Shown: positions 31,644 through 46,622 of the stretch, in pieces
Layout: each line of letters starts with the position of its first letter
How positions within the stretch are numbered: position 1 is the stretch's first letter
Assembly (NCBI GenBank): GCA_027627225.1
Contig: CM051028.1
Coordinates: forward strand, 15,781,201-15,845,200
Reading direction: 5' to 3'
Length of the DNA: 64,000 nucleotides
Source of the DNA: Congeria kusceri
Taxonomy: Eukaryota; Mollusca; Bivalvia; Myida; Dreissenidae
Made by a program: the position numbers and the translations under genes
The notes under the pieces: generated by a model
Told to the model about the DNA's origin: nothing
Seen by the model: the letters and a program-made list of their open reading frames with translations, nothing else
Database searches by the model: none

Positions 31644-34600
31644 CAAGAGGGCCACGATGGCCCTAGGTCGCTCTCCTGATATCTATGTATGAAGTTTCAT
31701 TAAAATATCTCAATGCGTTCTCAAGTTATTAAGCAAAAACTGTTTTTCTTTTTTTTAGTAACAGTGACCTTGACGTTGACCGCACCCACCACATACTTAA
31801 AGCAAGGTCTCAATATAAGGTATATACGTATGAAGTTTCATTAAAATATATATCAATGCGTTCTTAAGTAGTTAAGCGTAAACTGTTTTTCTACTGTTAA
31901 CAAAAGTGACCTTGACCCCACCCACCCATAAGCAAACCCAAGTGAGGTCTCGATATAAGTTATGTGTATTAAGTTTCATTAACATATCGCAATGCGTTCT
32001 CAAGTTATTGAGCGGAAACCGTTTTTCTATTTTCAGTAACGGTGACCTTGACCCCATCCAGCCCATATGCAATCCCAAGCAATGCCTCGATATAAGGTAC
32101 TTATGTATTAAGTTTCATTAAAATAGCTCAATGCGTTCTCAAGATATTCAGCTGAAACTATTTTTCTATTTTTAATAACGGCGACCTTGACCTTGACCTC
32201 ACCCACCCCATATGCAATCCTAATCGAGGTCTCAATATAATGTATTTATGTATTAATTTTCATTAAAATATATCAATGCGTTCTCAAGATATTGAGCGGA
32301 AACCGTTTTTCTATTTTCTACTTACAGCGACATTGACCTTGACCCCTCCCAACCCATATGCAATCCAATGCGAGGTGTCGATATAAGGTATCATTGTATT
32401 TAGTTTCATTAAAATATCTCAATGCATTCTAAAGTTATTTAGAGGACCGTTTTTCAATTTTTAGTAACAGTGACCTTGACCTTGACCTCAACCATCCCAT
32501 AAGCATTCCCTATCGAGGTCTCAATATAATGCTTTATCCAAATATGAAACCTCTGGGCCTTGTGGTTTCAGAAAAGAATTTTAAAATCATTTTGCCATTT
32601 ACGTCTATACAAAACATGTGAGCCCCAGGTTGTGACCAGTTTTGACCCCATGGGCATCACTTGAACAATCTTTGTAGAGGACCACTATACAACATTACAT
32701 ACCAAATATGAAACCTCCGGGCCTTGTGGTTTCAGGAAAGACGATGTTTAAAGTCATTTTGCTATTTAAGCCTATATCAACATTGTGACCCCGTGGTGTG
32801 GCCAGTTTTGACCCCAGGGGTATCATTTGAATAATATTTATAGAGAACCACTATACAATGTTACATACCAAATATCAAACCTCTGGACCTTGTGGTTTCA
32901 GAAAAGAATTTTAAAATCATTTTGCCATTTACGTCTATACAAAACATGTGAGCCCCAGGTTGTGACCAGTTTTGACCCCATGGGCATCACTTGAACAATC
33001 TTTGTAGAGGACCACTATACAACATTACATACCAAATATGAAACCTCCGGGCCTTGTGGATTCAGGAAAGCCGATGTTTAAAGTCATTTTGCTATTTAAG
33101 CCTATATCAACATTGTGACCCCGTGGTGTGGCCAGTTTTGACCCCAGGGATATCATTTGAATAATATTTATAGAGAACCACTATACAATGTTACATACCA
33201 AATATCAAACCTCTGGGCCTTGTGGTTTTAGAGGAGAAGATTTTTAAAGTAATTTGGTATTTAAGTCTATATAAACCATGTGAGCCACGGGGTGTGGCCA
33301 TTCTGACCCCAGGTGCATACTTTCAACAATCTTTATAGAGGGCTACTATACAATGTTACATACCAAATATAAAACCTCTGGGCCTTGAGGTTTCAGAGAA
33401 GATTTTTAACGTCATTTTGCTATTTAAGTCTATATAAACCATATGACCTCAGGAGTGTGCCAACCTTTGACCCCAGGGACATCATTTGAACAATCTTGGT
33501 AGACGACCACAACACAATGTTACATACCAAATATAAATCCTCTAGGTTTTGAAGTTTCAAAGGAGAAGATTTTAGAGTCATTTTTCTATTTAAGTCAATA
33601 TAAACCATGTGAGCCACGGGGTGTGGCTAGTTTTGACCCTGGGGCATCACTTGAACACTCGTTGTAGAGGACCGCTATACACTGTTACATACCAAATATA
33701 AAAACCTCTGGGCCTTGCGGTTTCAGGGGAGATTGTTTAAATCATTTTGCTATTCAAGTCTGTATTAACATTGTGAGCCCCAGAATGGGGCCAGTTTTGA
33801 CCCCAGGGGCATCATTTGAACAATCTTTGTAGACGACCACTACACAATGTTACATACCAAATATAAATCCTCTAGGTCTTGAAGTTTCAAAGGAGAAGAT
33901 TTTAGAGTAATTTTTCTATTTGTCAATATAAACCATGTCACCCCCGGGGTGTGGCTAGTTTTGACCCCTGGGGCATCACTTGAACACTCGTTGTAGAGGA
34001 CCGCTGTACACTATTACATACCAAATATAAAAACCTCTGGGCCTTGCGGTTTCAGGGGAGATTTTTTAAATCATTTTGCTATTCAAGTCTATATAAACAT
34101 TGTGAGCCCCAGAGTGGGGCCAGTTTTGACCCCAGGGGCATCATTTGAACAATCATTGTAGGCGACCACTACACAATGTTACATACCAAATATGAAACCT
34201 TGCGGTTTTAGAATAAAAGATTTTTAAAGTCATTTTGCAATTTAAGTCTATATAAACCATGTGAGCCCCAGATTGTGGCCAGTTTTGACCCCAGGGGCAT
34301 CATTTGAACAATCTTTGTAGAGAACCACAAAACAATGTTACATGCCAAATATGAACAATCTAGGTAGAGGACCACTATACGACCATACATACCAAATATG
34401 AAACCTCTGGGCCTTGGGGTTTTAGATGAGAAGATTTTTAAAGTCATTTTGCTATTCAAGTCTATATGAACTATGTGACCCCCGGAGTGTGGCCAGTTTT
34501 GACACCAGGGGCATCATTTGAACAATATTTGTAGAGGACCACTATACAATGCTACATACCAAATATGAAACCTCTAGGCCTTGCGGTTTCAAAGAAGAAG

Positions 34601-35049
34601 ATTGTTTAAATCATTTTGCTATACAAGTCTATATAAACCATATGACCCCCGGGGCGTGGTCAGTTTTGACCCCAGGGACATCATTTGAACATTCTTTCTA
34701 GAGGACCACTAGAGGATATCAGATATCAAATATGAAAGCTCCAAGCCTTGTGGTTTCAGAGAGGAAGATTTTTAAAGTTTTCAGTTTTTAAATCTGTTTT
34801 TAGCTCTGGTGTCCTACATATGCAGCGGACCGGAACGATTTGAACAATTTTGAAAGAGGGACACCGAAGGATCATTCCTGTGAAGTTTGGTGAAAATCTG
34901 CCCAGCGGTTGAAGAGATGTTCCTTGAATGAAAATGTTGACACACGACGCACAACTAACGACACACGACGCACGACGCACGACGGACGACGGACAAAAGG
35001 CGATCATAATAGCTCACCATGAGCTCGTTGTGCTCAGGTGAGCTAAAAA
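31644..35049. mobile_element. Helitron-like (pearl-type) non-autonomous element
   Basis: It begins with a hairpin AGGGCCACGATGGCCCT (31648-31664). It ends with a long hairpin AGCTCACC...GGTGAGCT (35011-35044) followed by CTAAAAA, resembling a Helitron 3' end. The first part (31.68-32.54 kb) has six units with GTGACCTTGACC and CAATGCGTTCTCAAG. The second (32.55-34.75 kb) has about a dozen units of roughly 150-200 bp built on ACCAAATATGAAACCTCTGG, GTTTTGACCCCAGGGGCATC and CACTATACAATGTTACAT. A short ACGACGCACGACG microrepeat precedes the 3' hairpin. Conserved ends with tandem repeats between are typical of bivalve pearl-type elements. No Rep/helicase gene is present. Confidence 0.75.
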
Positions 35050-36241
35050 TGTAAATACCTTGTGGAATATTGTCTTTCTGGCCATGCATGTAACACAGAT
35101 TCAAAACATGCACCATCAATCGCTATGAATAAATAATACCAAAGATGCACACGAATTATTTTTATTAGTAAAACATGTCACTTGTTACAAAAATGATAAA
35201 ATAAAGAATGGGATTCAAATGTTCAAACACCAACACGTTAAAATCATAAACAACTTTCGAGAATCGACTGACGACAATATCCAGTTGTACTTTTTATAAA
35301 GAAAACGCTGCCATTACAAACTACACAACGATTTTAGTGATTCGGATATCAGAGGAAAGTTGTTTTGTTATCAATGCGTAAAGTAAACACACACACATGA
35401 AAACACGTAAAACGTACGGTGGATCATGTTCTGTTTGTACACTGGCCTGGTAACATCCTGAAATTAATTTCATATAATTATTACAAACTGATGATAGCTA
35501 TTTTTTTTATATATGTGCAAATATTGTGTTAAGAACAGTTTTAGTCATATAACATTAGCAAGAAACTTACTTTTTGCAAAAAAGATCGAGGTGCCAACTA
35601 TACCACATACTATCAACACTGCGCCAATTCAGATATATATCCATTGCCCCACAGGTAGATTGGTAGTACTTGACGGCGCTGTAAGGAATTTAAAAAAGTA
35701 TATTTGCATTTGATTATGTTTTATATTTACGTCGAATAAGATATTTCGTGACAATGTACATGAATAGTTCAAAGGTAATACTTTAACCAAGTGATTCTGT
35801 TAGACAACCAACAATGTAATGTAATGATGTGATGTAACGTTTAAAAAGAATGCGATCTCACATTACAATATCCGGTCAATTATAACCTAAATAAAATGCA
35901 TTCTTGAGCAAATATCAAATACCTTCTTTCGTGCTTATTATCACAGTTTGTACGTCTTTGCCACGAATGTTTACGGCCAGACAAGAGTATTCCTTCGACA
36001 ACCTCAAATCAGCAGTAGTATTACGAATAGAACATCGTGTCACGGTGAAACACATTTTATATTTGACGAATCCGGTTTTGTCCATCCAGGTAAGGTTTGC
36101 AAAGGACTTGTCGTAGATCTCACAGTCCAGTATTATTTCTGCCTCACCCGCCGAGTTGCTAACGTGCGTATGTCGTATGCTTCTTATCTGTGGTCCTTTT
36201 TAGTACATTACATGTTATTAATATACTTATGACAAAATAAT

Positions 36242-36483
36242 GAGGCGCGTCGTGGGAAAACCGGGCTTAATGCATGTGCGTTAAGTGTCGTCCCGCACAG
36301 GCTAATCCTGGACGACACATTCCGCGTAGAGTGGATTTATGTTTAGAAGATACTTCCTTGAAAGAGAAAATACCATAAAAGCGGAAAGTGTCGTCCCGGA
36401 TTAGCCTGTGCTGACTGCAAAGACTAATCCGGGACGACACATTACGCACTTGCATTAAGCCCGGGTTTCCCACGACAAGCCTC
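36242..36483. mobile_element. Hairpin MITE, 242 bp
   Basis: Long terminal inverted repeats run from GAGGC at 36242 to GCCTC at 36483. The arms share GTCGTGGGAAA, GGGCTTAATGCA and GTGTCGTCCC. The flanks AAT on both sides may be a short target duplication. It lies between the E and D5 exons of copy 2. No coding capacity. Confidence 0.8.
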
Positions 36484-38646
36484 AATTATAAAATATGTCT
36501 TGACGATTTTAAATAGTACGTTATATAGCAATAAGGTTATTAAGAAAAAATTACATTGACATTGATCATATTCTTACGTCATGAACTTTGGATGTGAATT
36601 CATTATTTAGACTGTAATTGTTAACATGTTGAAATTGATTAATTGGACGCACGTCTTCATAATGTTTGCTTGATGAAAATACCGTTTAATTGTACAAATT
36701 ATGCATCTTACTATAAACGTATAACCAAGCGCTAGTGTTGAAAACAAGACCCCCATAATGAACAGCAGCGAGACACGGAACCGTCGCCATGTGATGACAC
36801 GTACAGCAGTGGATGAATAAACATACGGAAAGGTCTCCAGGTCCCTTTGTAAACTTATATTGTGTGCACCAATCCGCATCAACACGTTGGGACTATACGA
36901 GGTGCAGTTTATGACATCACCAGGTTTGAGGCACAGACAATCAACACAGTCGTCTACTGTGCACCTCGAACCTACCTCGGGGGAACCTTGAAAAAATAAT
37001 TGTTCGAGAAAGACGTTGACTGTATGTACCACTTGCTACTGAACAAAAACCATGTAATGCATGTATTTGATAATCGGATAAGGAAAAATGAAATACCTGG
37101 ATATATGTCTACGTCATGTGTTGTCAGACTATAAGTTGTATTGAGACATTCTAAATAGTATTCGTCATGCCTTTTGATGTTTTTGATGGTGAGTGTGAAT
37201 TTGAAATCATCTGAATCGCGTTGTTCGGCGTAGTCTGAAAGGGTCAGTTCGACTGCTCCAGTAGTTCGACTCGTCCACTTGCGATAAAAGATTCCGGGGC
37301 TTCCATGACCTTGTTACTTGGGTGTAGGCTATCTGTCCAGTATCACCCTGCTGCTCGGGGAAAGTCATCACGCTTAAGTAGCCACAGTCGTTGTTGAACT
37401 CTGGCACAAGAGACATTGATGTATAGTAATACGTTATACAAACATGTTGTGTTTGGTGTTTTCATATAGACAACATTTCTGTTACCTATAAGACCAATAC
37501 AATGTATTAAAGGAATCAATTATCGGCGAAATAAGTACTAATGTTTAATGGTTAAACATGATTAACAATTCATCACCTTATACATGTATGCGCTTTTATT
37601 AGGCATATAATTTATATATCACATATAATAAGCTCGTTGATGTGAGTTTGTGCAAGTTTACCTTAAATGATGCTGCATTATTGAACGACACACTGTAGGT
37701 GAAAAAAAAAAGAAATGCAATTGTTCGCCTTGTTTCAAGTCACATTGTATTATAAAATAGGACACAATAAAACAGAACCAATTACGTTCGTTCGTTACAA
37801 TGACGTTATGCGCTAAATGGTAATTTTCGATCAGCAATAAGATAATGATTTATAGCAAGATAGCATATAAAAACGCATGGCTGAGAAGGTGATACTAAAC
37901 AATATCTACACTTATTGTTGTAGCATTTCGTTTGTGTCGCTTTTTAAAGTATTTTGCGTTAACTATTCCATTACCGTGCCCCGCAGTAAACGATATACTT
38001 TATAATGTTACAGATCCGTTTACGCTTTTCAGTAATGTCTGAACCAAATCGACAAGCATATTATTGATAAGTGCTGAGGAGACTGTATCGAGTCATGTTT
38101 TGAAGAGGAAACGATTGCTAGACTTTCAAAACGTAGGTATATTAAATGAAGCGTAGATTTTTACATTCACATTGATTGTAAATATTGACAGGTGATAGGG
38201 AAACATGACAATGGCAATACACTTAACCTTTATTTGAACAAATACAGCTTCATGTAATAAAATGCTTTCAATTCATGCAAACGAAATTAGTTTCGAACGA
38301 CAACAAACTGTATCAAAACAGAAAGCTAGCATACCTTGAACATCAAGTTTAATCATGTTAGAAACTCTTCTTATGTATCGAACTTGAACAAGTGCATTTT
38401 GCCAAGTCGGGTCCAAACAAATCAGTTTAATGTAGTATGATCCATTCCTAATATACCGTTTGTGCGTATCTGATATACGTCTAAATAACGTCGTGCCGTA
38501 CAGCATGACCTCCCATTCAAAGTTTGCTGCTTCAGATTCATCGGAGTAAAAAGGCGTACATTTTAGCTTAGCGTTCCGTCTAAGAAATACCGGACCCAAT
38601 TCAGTCACTATACCAACTGTGTTGGTAGGTTCTATAGTAACTATAA

Positions 38647-41600
38647 CTGGAAAATCAAATAAACAATATATACTTTAAGACGATTCCACTTTGCCGAATA
38701 AAATGTTGGAAAATATGCGAAAAAGACAAAAATACAAATACAAGTGTCTGAAGTTTACCAATGTATAGGAATAACGTCCAAATCAAAAACATTTTTCTTA
38801 AACCCACACAATCCATATTTTACGTTTCTGACAACCGTCAGTCTAGGACTCAGACATAATGAAGAATCTGGGTTTCTTTTCCACGTGTTTCATTTCCTGG
38901 TCACATATACACAATTATTTAATTTATGGCACTTTCATATCCTTCCGTCCGAGTGGTTACAAACAGTCCATACTATCAATTGGGTAGTTCCGGGTCACTA
39001 ACGACAAAACCGCTCTCTTTATTTTAAATGTTCTTGCAATCACGTAAACCTATATATACTTTGAACATTTGGTACCATTCAATAAAATCATCTTATAATT
39101 TATCCACGTCTGCCAATGCCTTTGACTGGTAAATTAAATATAAAAATACAAGCTAAAAGTAAAACAAAATCAGCGAAATAAATGAAGTCAGTACATTGAC
39201 CGAAATGCGATAAAAATCCAAAGTGCATTCACATACTCAATGTGGTAATTGTGCATAGATTCTAAACATATATTTATCACCAGTAACAACCAGATCAACC
39301 ATTTTGATAACAATCAAGCATATTGATAAAATTACCAACCAGAGTAACAAAATACTTAATGATAGAAAAAGATAAGCTATATCGGTAGCGCCGTTCTAAT
39401 GGTAACACCAACACTTTGAAACACATACACAGTATAACAAAATGATGCTGTGTCAAATGTTAACATAAAGCTGAATGGTGTCCTGGACTAGCATGTGAAG
39501 GACACTATAGATCATGGTATAACAAGTATAAACAGCATTTAAATATGGAACTCCCAGTCCCTGCTTCTATTAAAAAGACAATGTTTAACATTTTGACAGC
39601 TTTTAAATACATATAATAAAACATATACTCTATCTTGCTTACATTGATGAACTGTAATAATGATATTGATGAGATAAACTATCTGAATACATTAAAACAT
39701 TGAAGGGTCTTCTTGGTTCGCCCAACGGCGGTTACCATTCTTCAGCTTGGAATACCACGAAAAGCTATCATGTTATCTACGTATAGAATTGTAAATCAAA
39801 CCAATGAGGAGCATGCCCATAATATCCCATTATTTGTGTAACAAAAAATACATATTAGTCAATAAATGTCTTACACTGTGCATTAGTCTACTGATCCAAC
39901 CAACCCATAGAGAAATTCCATAAATCATATTCATTAGAAATTGCTTGACATATCCCCCTTAAACAATGAGGTCCGTTCAAGTGACCCGGAACACCCCAAT
40001 ACACATATGTTGATTTTACCGTTGTTTTCTGCAGTAATATGGAAAGCAGGGTTTTCTTATGCATACCGTACCAAGAATATACATTTATTTACCAATTGAT
40101 ACCACAAATATGCCCAATTACCGTGCATGTTCGATTTTTTATCGCCATTAATAAACCGTATCATAGTTTCTGCTACCGGTGTTCAAATAGATTTTTCAAC
40201 ACGTATTTCTCATAAAGCCCCATTTCGGTTCATTGATCCGCATACAGAGTTGAAGCTTTGGTGATTTACTGCAAATGTATTGCTGTTCAAACACTAGTTA
40301 ATAAAAACGAAATGGGAGGGTTGCAGTTATTTTCAGAACCATTAATCTTAAAGTGACCCGGAACTACAGTGATTTGGAATTCCTTCAATGTCTGTATCTG
40401 TAAACAACGTCTGGATTGTGTACACATTATGGCATCGATTAAGAAAAGCACACGAAAGAAAATCGGCTGTTTCTTTTTATTCCTTTCATTCATCGAGAAC
40501 AGTAATTATATATATATTTTAATCCGATAATGTAAAATCGTTTTATCAAACGTTCTTCTGTAATATTTTTTGTAAATATGTATATTATTATACAGAAGCA
40601 TGAATGGAAGGTTCAGTAGTTGTTTTAAAAGTATGACTAAACACAATAAATGATGTTGTTAAAATAACATGCCACACAAATTGGAAAGGTAGGTAAGACA
40701 TTTTATCGTTTTACATATTTGACTGCTATTTGGATTACTTAACTATTTGGTTAGAAGCTAAACTATGTTCAGAACCAGTCACCAGCATTAATTGAAAATT
40801 GAATTTGCATTCAAAACAATGTTGATTATGTGTTCCATTAGTGGGTAGAGAAGGGTTAACATAATACTAAGGAAGTAAAACATAAAAACTTACATCTTAT
40901 ATAAACCTAAAAAAAATATTCTGAGCTTGATACTTTGCATATATTAACATTATTAAAATATTGTGTTTGCATTAAAATCTTATTGAATAACAATACAGAT
41001 TGCGTGTGTCAGTGAACAGATAAACGGCACCGTATTGATCGTTGTAGATTTCATGCCGTTGTGAAATGAAAAATATTCATCCATTGGATCCTTGTTAATA
41101 GGATATAATAAACGCTTTAAATGTAAGTATTTGTGCATACAAATATGTTTAGTTAATTCGTAAGTTAAAGACGCATACATATTAGGCAAACGTAGCATCG
41201 ATAGGAGAAAAGAGTTCGATTTTCTCAGTAGCTGCTATTATACCAGTAAGTGAATTCGAAATTTTGACAAACATAGAAGCATTCTTTTATTTAGTCTTGT
41301 TAATGGCAATACATTTTGTTTATTTAACGTTGGACATTTAGTTGTGTTAATCTTGAATTGTAATATCTTTCATTCTTCTATTAGTAGATGTATGATATAA
41401 CAGGGTTGCTATAGCCTAAAACTTAAGTAGGTATTTACATTTTTTACAATAACTACTTAGGTAGGTTTGGAATTATATTTTATGAAAAGTGTACTCTCAG
41501 TGTGCACACAGTCATTGCAATACATGCTGATACCATATATAGTCATTGCAATACATGTTGATACCATATATACAACGACATTTGAAAAATGTAGTACATA

Positions 41601-42156
41601 AACAATAATTTATACTAAACGCAGTGTATATGCATCAGCAGTTGTTAAAAACATCGTATTTACACAAACAATCAAATGCATGTTAACCAAATATACTTAA
41701 AAAATACATCGTATTTTCATCATATCAAATTAATCCATAAACAATTATTTGTAAAAACAACATCTCAGTGATAATAATATATAAAAAGGGATTTCATTAA
41801 AAATGTGCACAGCATACAAATCTAGTATTGGAAAGGAAACAAAACGGCAAGTCATTCTGCAAACCATACTTGTACATATGCGCAATCACGTCGAGCAATG
41901 CCCGAAACATGTTTAAAAATTGGCTTGTACGAACGAATGATGAATTGCATAACATCGTGTACCTTAAAGGTATGAATATATGCCTTGGATTTTCAACATG
42001 ACAAAAAGAGATGCGATCAGCACATACATGTCAAACTACGAGAACACTTGGGTGTAGATATATATTTAATTGCAAACAATTTGCACATCGTTCAAGGCAA
42101 CTCATAAACAAAATACAAAAATAAGTAACAGTGAACAACTAGACCATATCTACATT
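38647..42156. other. Intergenic region between receptor copies 2 and 3
   Basis: AT-rich with short frames only. I found no leader exon for copy 2 here and no recognisable element. Confidence 0.4.
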
Positions 42157-43767
42157 TTAATTTAGGCCAGTGTATGTGTTGTCATTGTCTTGTCTTGACC
42201 ATATCAAGTCTTCATACAAAGTTGTTGCCGCCAGTGTCCTCAGTGAACAGATATAGGTCCAAATGAGATGTACGTTCTTAAATCATACAACATCCAGGAC
42301 AACATTATTATTATTATTAATCAGATACTAAACACGTCTTTGTAATAATATTTAAGATTCGTGCATGCAGTAAACCAGATAAAATATTCGTTGAATATGG
42401 AAATCAATGAAAATCAACTGTTTGAATATGTCGGTTATAACTGTGACTCAGAAGAACAGGCTGGATACTTGCATTCTGGATTCACAACTTCGTATCTGCC
42501 TTCGTTATTGTCCTGGCCAAACTTAGCATCCGTACTTCAAGACGAATCTGACAAATCTGAATTTAAATGTAACATGTTAACATAATAAATACTGTTAGAT
42601 ATTTCAATAAACGAATATCAATATATTAAGTTCTAAACATTTGCTTCGTGTTTAGAAAGGTTTACATATTTAAAAGATGATTGTTGTTGTTAACCTTCTT
42701 AGTGTTTTTTACCGTGGGTTCGATACCGGAAACGATTGAAAATGGGCGAACGAAAAATAACGCTTAAAAATAGAAATATAGTCTGTTCGTTGTTTTAAAA
42801 AAACAAACATACCGTGCTCTAACAAACGCTTACTGTCTTCGGAAAATATTGTGAATATGTTACCCAGAAGAAGTCTGCCGCAAGGCTAAACCTGTGATAT
42901 AGAATCAATAGATTTATAAGTATAAATCAAACTAATTCTTGCATATTGTGCTTAAGAGGACAGTTTTATTAGACGTTGCTTATTAGACATATTATCATAT
43001 AAAATCTGTGCGATCACAATATGTAGGCATAACATGTTATACAATTATATTTCGCCATGTTCTATAGACAAAAATGAAAATGATGAAACCTGTGCACTGT
43101 AGCTGGAGTCTTCGTCAACCTTCTCGTATATCTGTTCATGTATATCCGTTGTTCTTGTCCAGTCCATGGGTGCTATAATATAATTATGCGCGTTTAATTA
43201 TATTTGTTGATAATTATATAATATTATATATAGCGATATAGAATTATAACGTCATCTGAGATTAAAAAACAACAACAATGAATGGCTCTTGTTTTGTGCG
43301 TTTATACAACTGAGGAGCGGATGATGCTTAACTGACCAATTTATAATACGGTGAAACAAAATTCCATTATATTAAAATGACACATGATTGCATAAACCAC
43401 GGCAAGGACTTACACACTATATGAACATGAACGATTACATTTATATTGCCTAATGCCTTTCACAGTTCGAAAACATCCACACATTTACTAATCATAAATG
43501 ATTTTTTGTGCCATACATTTTGTACAAACAGTTTGGGAATACACACACCTGTTTTGATGTTGCCTGCTGTTGGGCTCATTTGTAGTTCATTACCACTGTA
43601 ATACATACGACCGAATACACAAAGATAAACAGATAGTATGAACATTTAGGAAGAAAATGGTATTAAGAGTAATAAATAAGAATAAACAATGTGTGTACTT
43701 GTACTTGTTTAAATAATATTTGTACTATCGGGTCTCTACGAAAATCTACGTTGACACATATATTAAA

Positions 43768-43813
43768 GCACACACACGCACGCACGCATGCACACACACA
43801 CACACACACACAC
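43768..43813. repeat. CA/CG dinucleotide microsatellite
   Basis: Alternating CA and CG repeats followed by a pure CA run, within a copy-3 intron. Confidence 0.8.
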
Positions 43814-45698
43814 AAATATTGATATGAATAACACATAACATAGAAACTTACGTTTTGTCTTTTCTTGTGGTTATACTGGCCTTGCTACACCCTGAAAAAC
43901 ATTTCGGATATTTCAAAACACAAGTCTTATTAAATATAATATTATGTAACTGTGCAAAATGGTTATTGATATTGTTTTTGAATGTCAACAAGAAACTTAC
44001 GTTAAGCAAGTGTAATAGTAACACCAACGATACAGCATACAACCAACAGTGCCCCTGCCCCAATCCAGATATATATCCATGGTACTGCAAACAGGCTGGT
44101 GTTGTTTGGTTGTGCTTGTTTTATTTCTGAATACCAGGAACAATTTTATCATAAGCAAGTTGTGTACCAATTTTTATATTATGATTTCACAATTTTGATA
44201 AAAAGCAGGATGTTATCATATTATAACACAACGAAATCGTCTGTTTAAAACTGTTCAAAATACTTTAGTTCAAATGTTTACACCAAATACATTTTTTTAC
44301 ACTAAACCAAATAGTTGTACCTTCTTTCTTGTCAAGTATTACAGTTGTTTGTACATCTTTTCAAGAAGGTTTTCGGCCAGTCAAGAATACTCCTTCGTAA
44401 AATTACTTCAGCTGTAGAAAAACGAATGGAACATCGTGTCACATTAGAACATAATTTATGTATGGCGAATCCGCTTTTGTCCATCCAGGTAAGATTCGCA
44501 AAGGACTTGTCGTAGACCTCGCAGTCCAATATTATTTCTGCCCCACCTACTGAGTTGCTTAAGTGCGTTTGTGTTATGCTGACAATGGGTGGCCCTATTA
44601 ATAATCAAATTACATATACATAATAACATGAGATACATATAAAACTATATATTATTGGGTTACTTAATGATACGTAGCGAACGCATACCGTTTAATTAGT
44701 ATATGCTATGTGGTAGTTGTATCATATAGCTGAGTTGTATGTGACATCAAAGCGAACATTCAGTTGAAACACGATTTGAGGATAATAATATGTTGCAAAG
44801 TGCTTCTGCTTCTTTTAAATCAGAAACCTTAATATCCACATTAACATGAGTATTTACTTAGACGTAATTATGGACGGGAAAATACTACGCCCTGTGTCTA
44901 CTGTTGCAAGAACGTATGGGCTAAACAATCTTGTTAACACAGAACGCAACAACGTTAACACATTAAACGTGAATTTTATCAGTCTGTGGATTTTGGTCAC
45001 TTTTTTACAATATACACAATGACATGTGTCATCTATAACATAATAAACATTTGTAAGCGAAACATTACATTCAAACTACTTATCAAAATGACTGTAAACT
45101 ATAAATCACGCTTACCTGGTAAATTCACGACGAATTCTTCCTTCATTTGTATGCTGAAGTCCTCACACTTGACTTCACAAGCCACGTGTTTTCCTCGCAT
45201 TGCATGCGACACATTAATGTTGATCCAGGAGGTGGGGTCGGTGGCACTTTCATTGAACTTGTTGCTTAAATCTAAGTCTGTAAAGTCCGAATACCAGACG
45301 ATTGAGCATCCGACGTTTGTATCTACAGCTTCACAGCCAATGGTAAGAGCGTAGCATAGGGAACGCTGTTTCGGTGTATTCAGTCGAATCATTTGAAGAT
45401 CACTTGGTGGATCTAAAATATAATAAATAAATAACGGTATGCGTCATGTCTACAAAGGTTTACCATGCAGGAAATACAAATAATTTATAATCAGTGGCAT
45501 ATACTTGCAAAAAAAAATAACAATATTATCGTGCACATTCTGGGTAAAACAGTCTGCAATTCTTTGTTTAAATAATTTAATAAATAGTTTACTATTTCCA
45601 ACATCTTGCATAATATATTCCTGACCAAAACCATATAAAAAAAAGATTTGTTTTTAATTTTCGATACCCAGCAACCTAGTGAAGAGTCGTTGATGTTT

Positions 45699-46622
45699 TT
45701 AAACATAATATAGCATTGTTTTGGATAGCAATTTACACCAATATCTTATACAGTTGGTCATGTAGGTAATACACAGTGGCAGTCGTCCACATTCGACTAA
45801 AACAATGCACGTATTTGTTGTGTTTCTAACGTGAAATATATTTCTACCCAATCTGTTATGCGCTATTTTAATTTTATTTAATTTAGTGAATTCAAAGCCC
45901 CAGATTTGTGATATGTAGCATAGTATTGGGGTAACCGTTGTGGCAAACATTTTAAACACATATTTTGCTTCGAAATGACCAAAAGGTTTTGGATGTTGTT
46001 GGATCGCAAAAAAAGCCTTTTGTGCTTGGCATAAAAGCAGCACTCCAAGAAAGATCTGGAGTAAAAAGAAAACCCATATACTTGTCTAAGGATGACGTAT
46101 TTATATGTTGACCTCGATAGAACCATTTTTAATAATGACGAAGTGGACTGCCATTACGAAAAAGCTGATGTCAGTTTTATTTAACTTAATTGCTAATCCT
46201 GCATTATTACAGAATCTGTCAATAATATTAATTTGTTGCTGCAGTTTGGATGCTGTTTCAGAACAATTAGCGACATCATCGGCAAAAAATAAACATAGTA
46301 TATCAGGAATTTCGTTAGCAATAAAAATACCTTAACCACAATTTTCTCTTCAACGGGAGGATAATTCGTCTATGAACAAGGACTAAATATTACATGGAAA
46401 TTAGTTTCTTTTGCCACTAGATAATTTGATACATTATTTTAAGTTAAAATACATGTGTTTAAATACTTTCAGAAAATTGACTTTCTTCTCAAATGATAAA
46501 AAATGCTTTAAATGATTCACTTTATTAAATGGTTTCTGAAATTCGACGTCAAGACAGTTGAATCGTCCGCCTTTTTGAGATATATTTCTGAACCCTAACT
46601 TGAAGGAAGAAGACATTGTCAA
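45699..46622 (-). pseudogene. Non-LTR retrotransposon reverse transcriptase fragment
   Basis: On the minus strand, broken frames give in order an LDVEFQKPFNKVNH segment (about 46560), an RT catalytic motif FADD followed by a KLQQQINIIDRFCNNAGL-like stretch (about 46300-46200), and a C-terminal PILCYISQIWGF segment then ECGRLPL and RYW (46043-45699). Order and motifs match the RT palm and thumb of LINE elements. Stops and frameshifts separate the parts, so it is dead. It lies in the intron between D3 and D4 of receptor copy 3. Confidence 0.8.

Larger units (their letters stand above)
31143..38646 (-). pseudogene. Multi-Ig receptor (pseudo)gene with ITIM- and ITAM-like tail, copy 2
   Basis: Exons in minus order: D1 38646-38335 (312 nt, open); D2 37400-37097 (304 nt, frameshifted, reading spread over three frames); E about 37012-36710 (start SPEVGSRC, frame lost near its end); D5 36195-35923 (273 nt, open, with an Ig-like DCEIYDKSFANLTW strand pattern); TM 35678-35571 (helix after QWIYI, interrupted by TGA at 35629-35631 where copy 3 has Trp); tail 31553-31453 (ITIM-like LRYEEV); last exon 31256-31143 (38 codons with stop, YEDL-x10-YIGL). 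Ig-type exons use phase-1 boundaries. D3, D4 and one tail exon are missing and a Helitron-like element fills the TM-tail intron. The lesions argue for a pseudogene although several exons stay open. The family looks like a type I immune-type receptor; ligand unknown. Confidence 0.75.

Noticed and set aside
31906..32121. Open frames inside the Helitron-like element.
   Set aside because: They follow the tandem unit period and encode no Rep, helicase or other domain.
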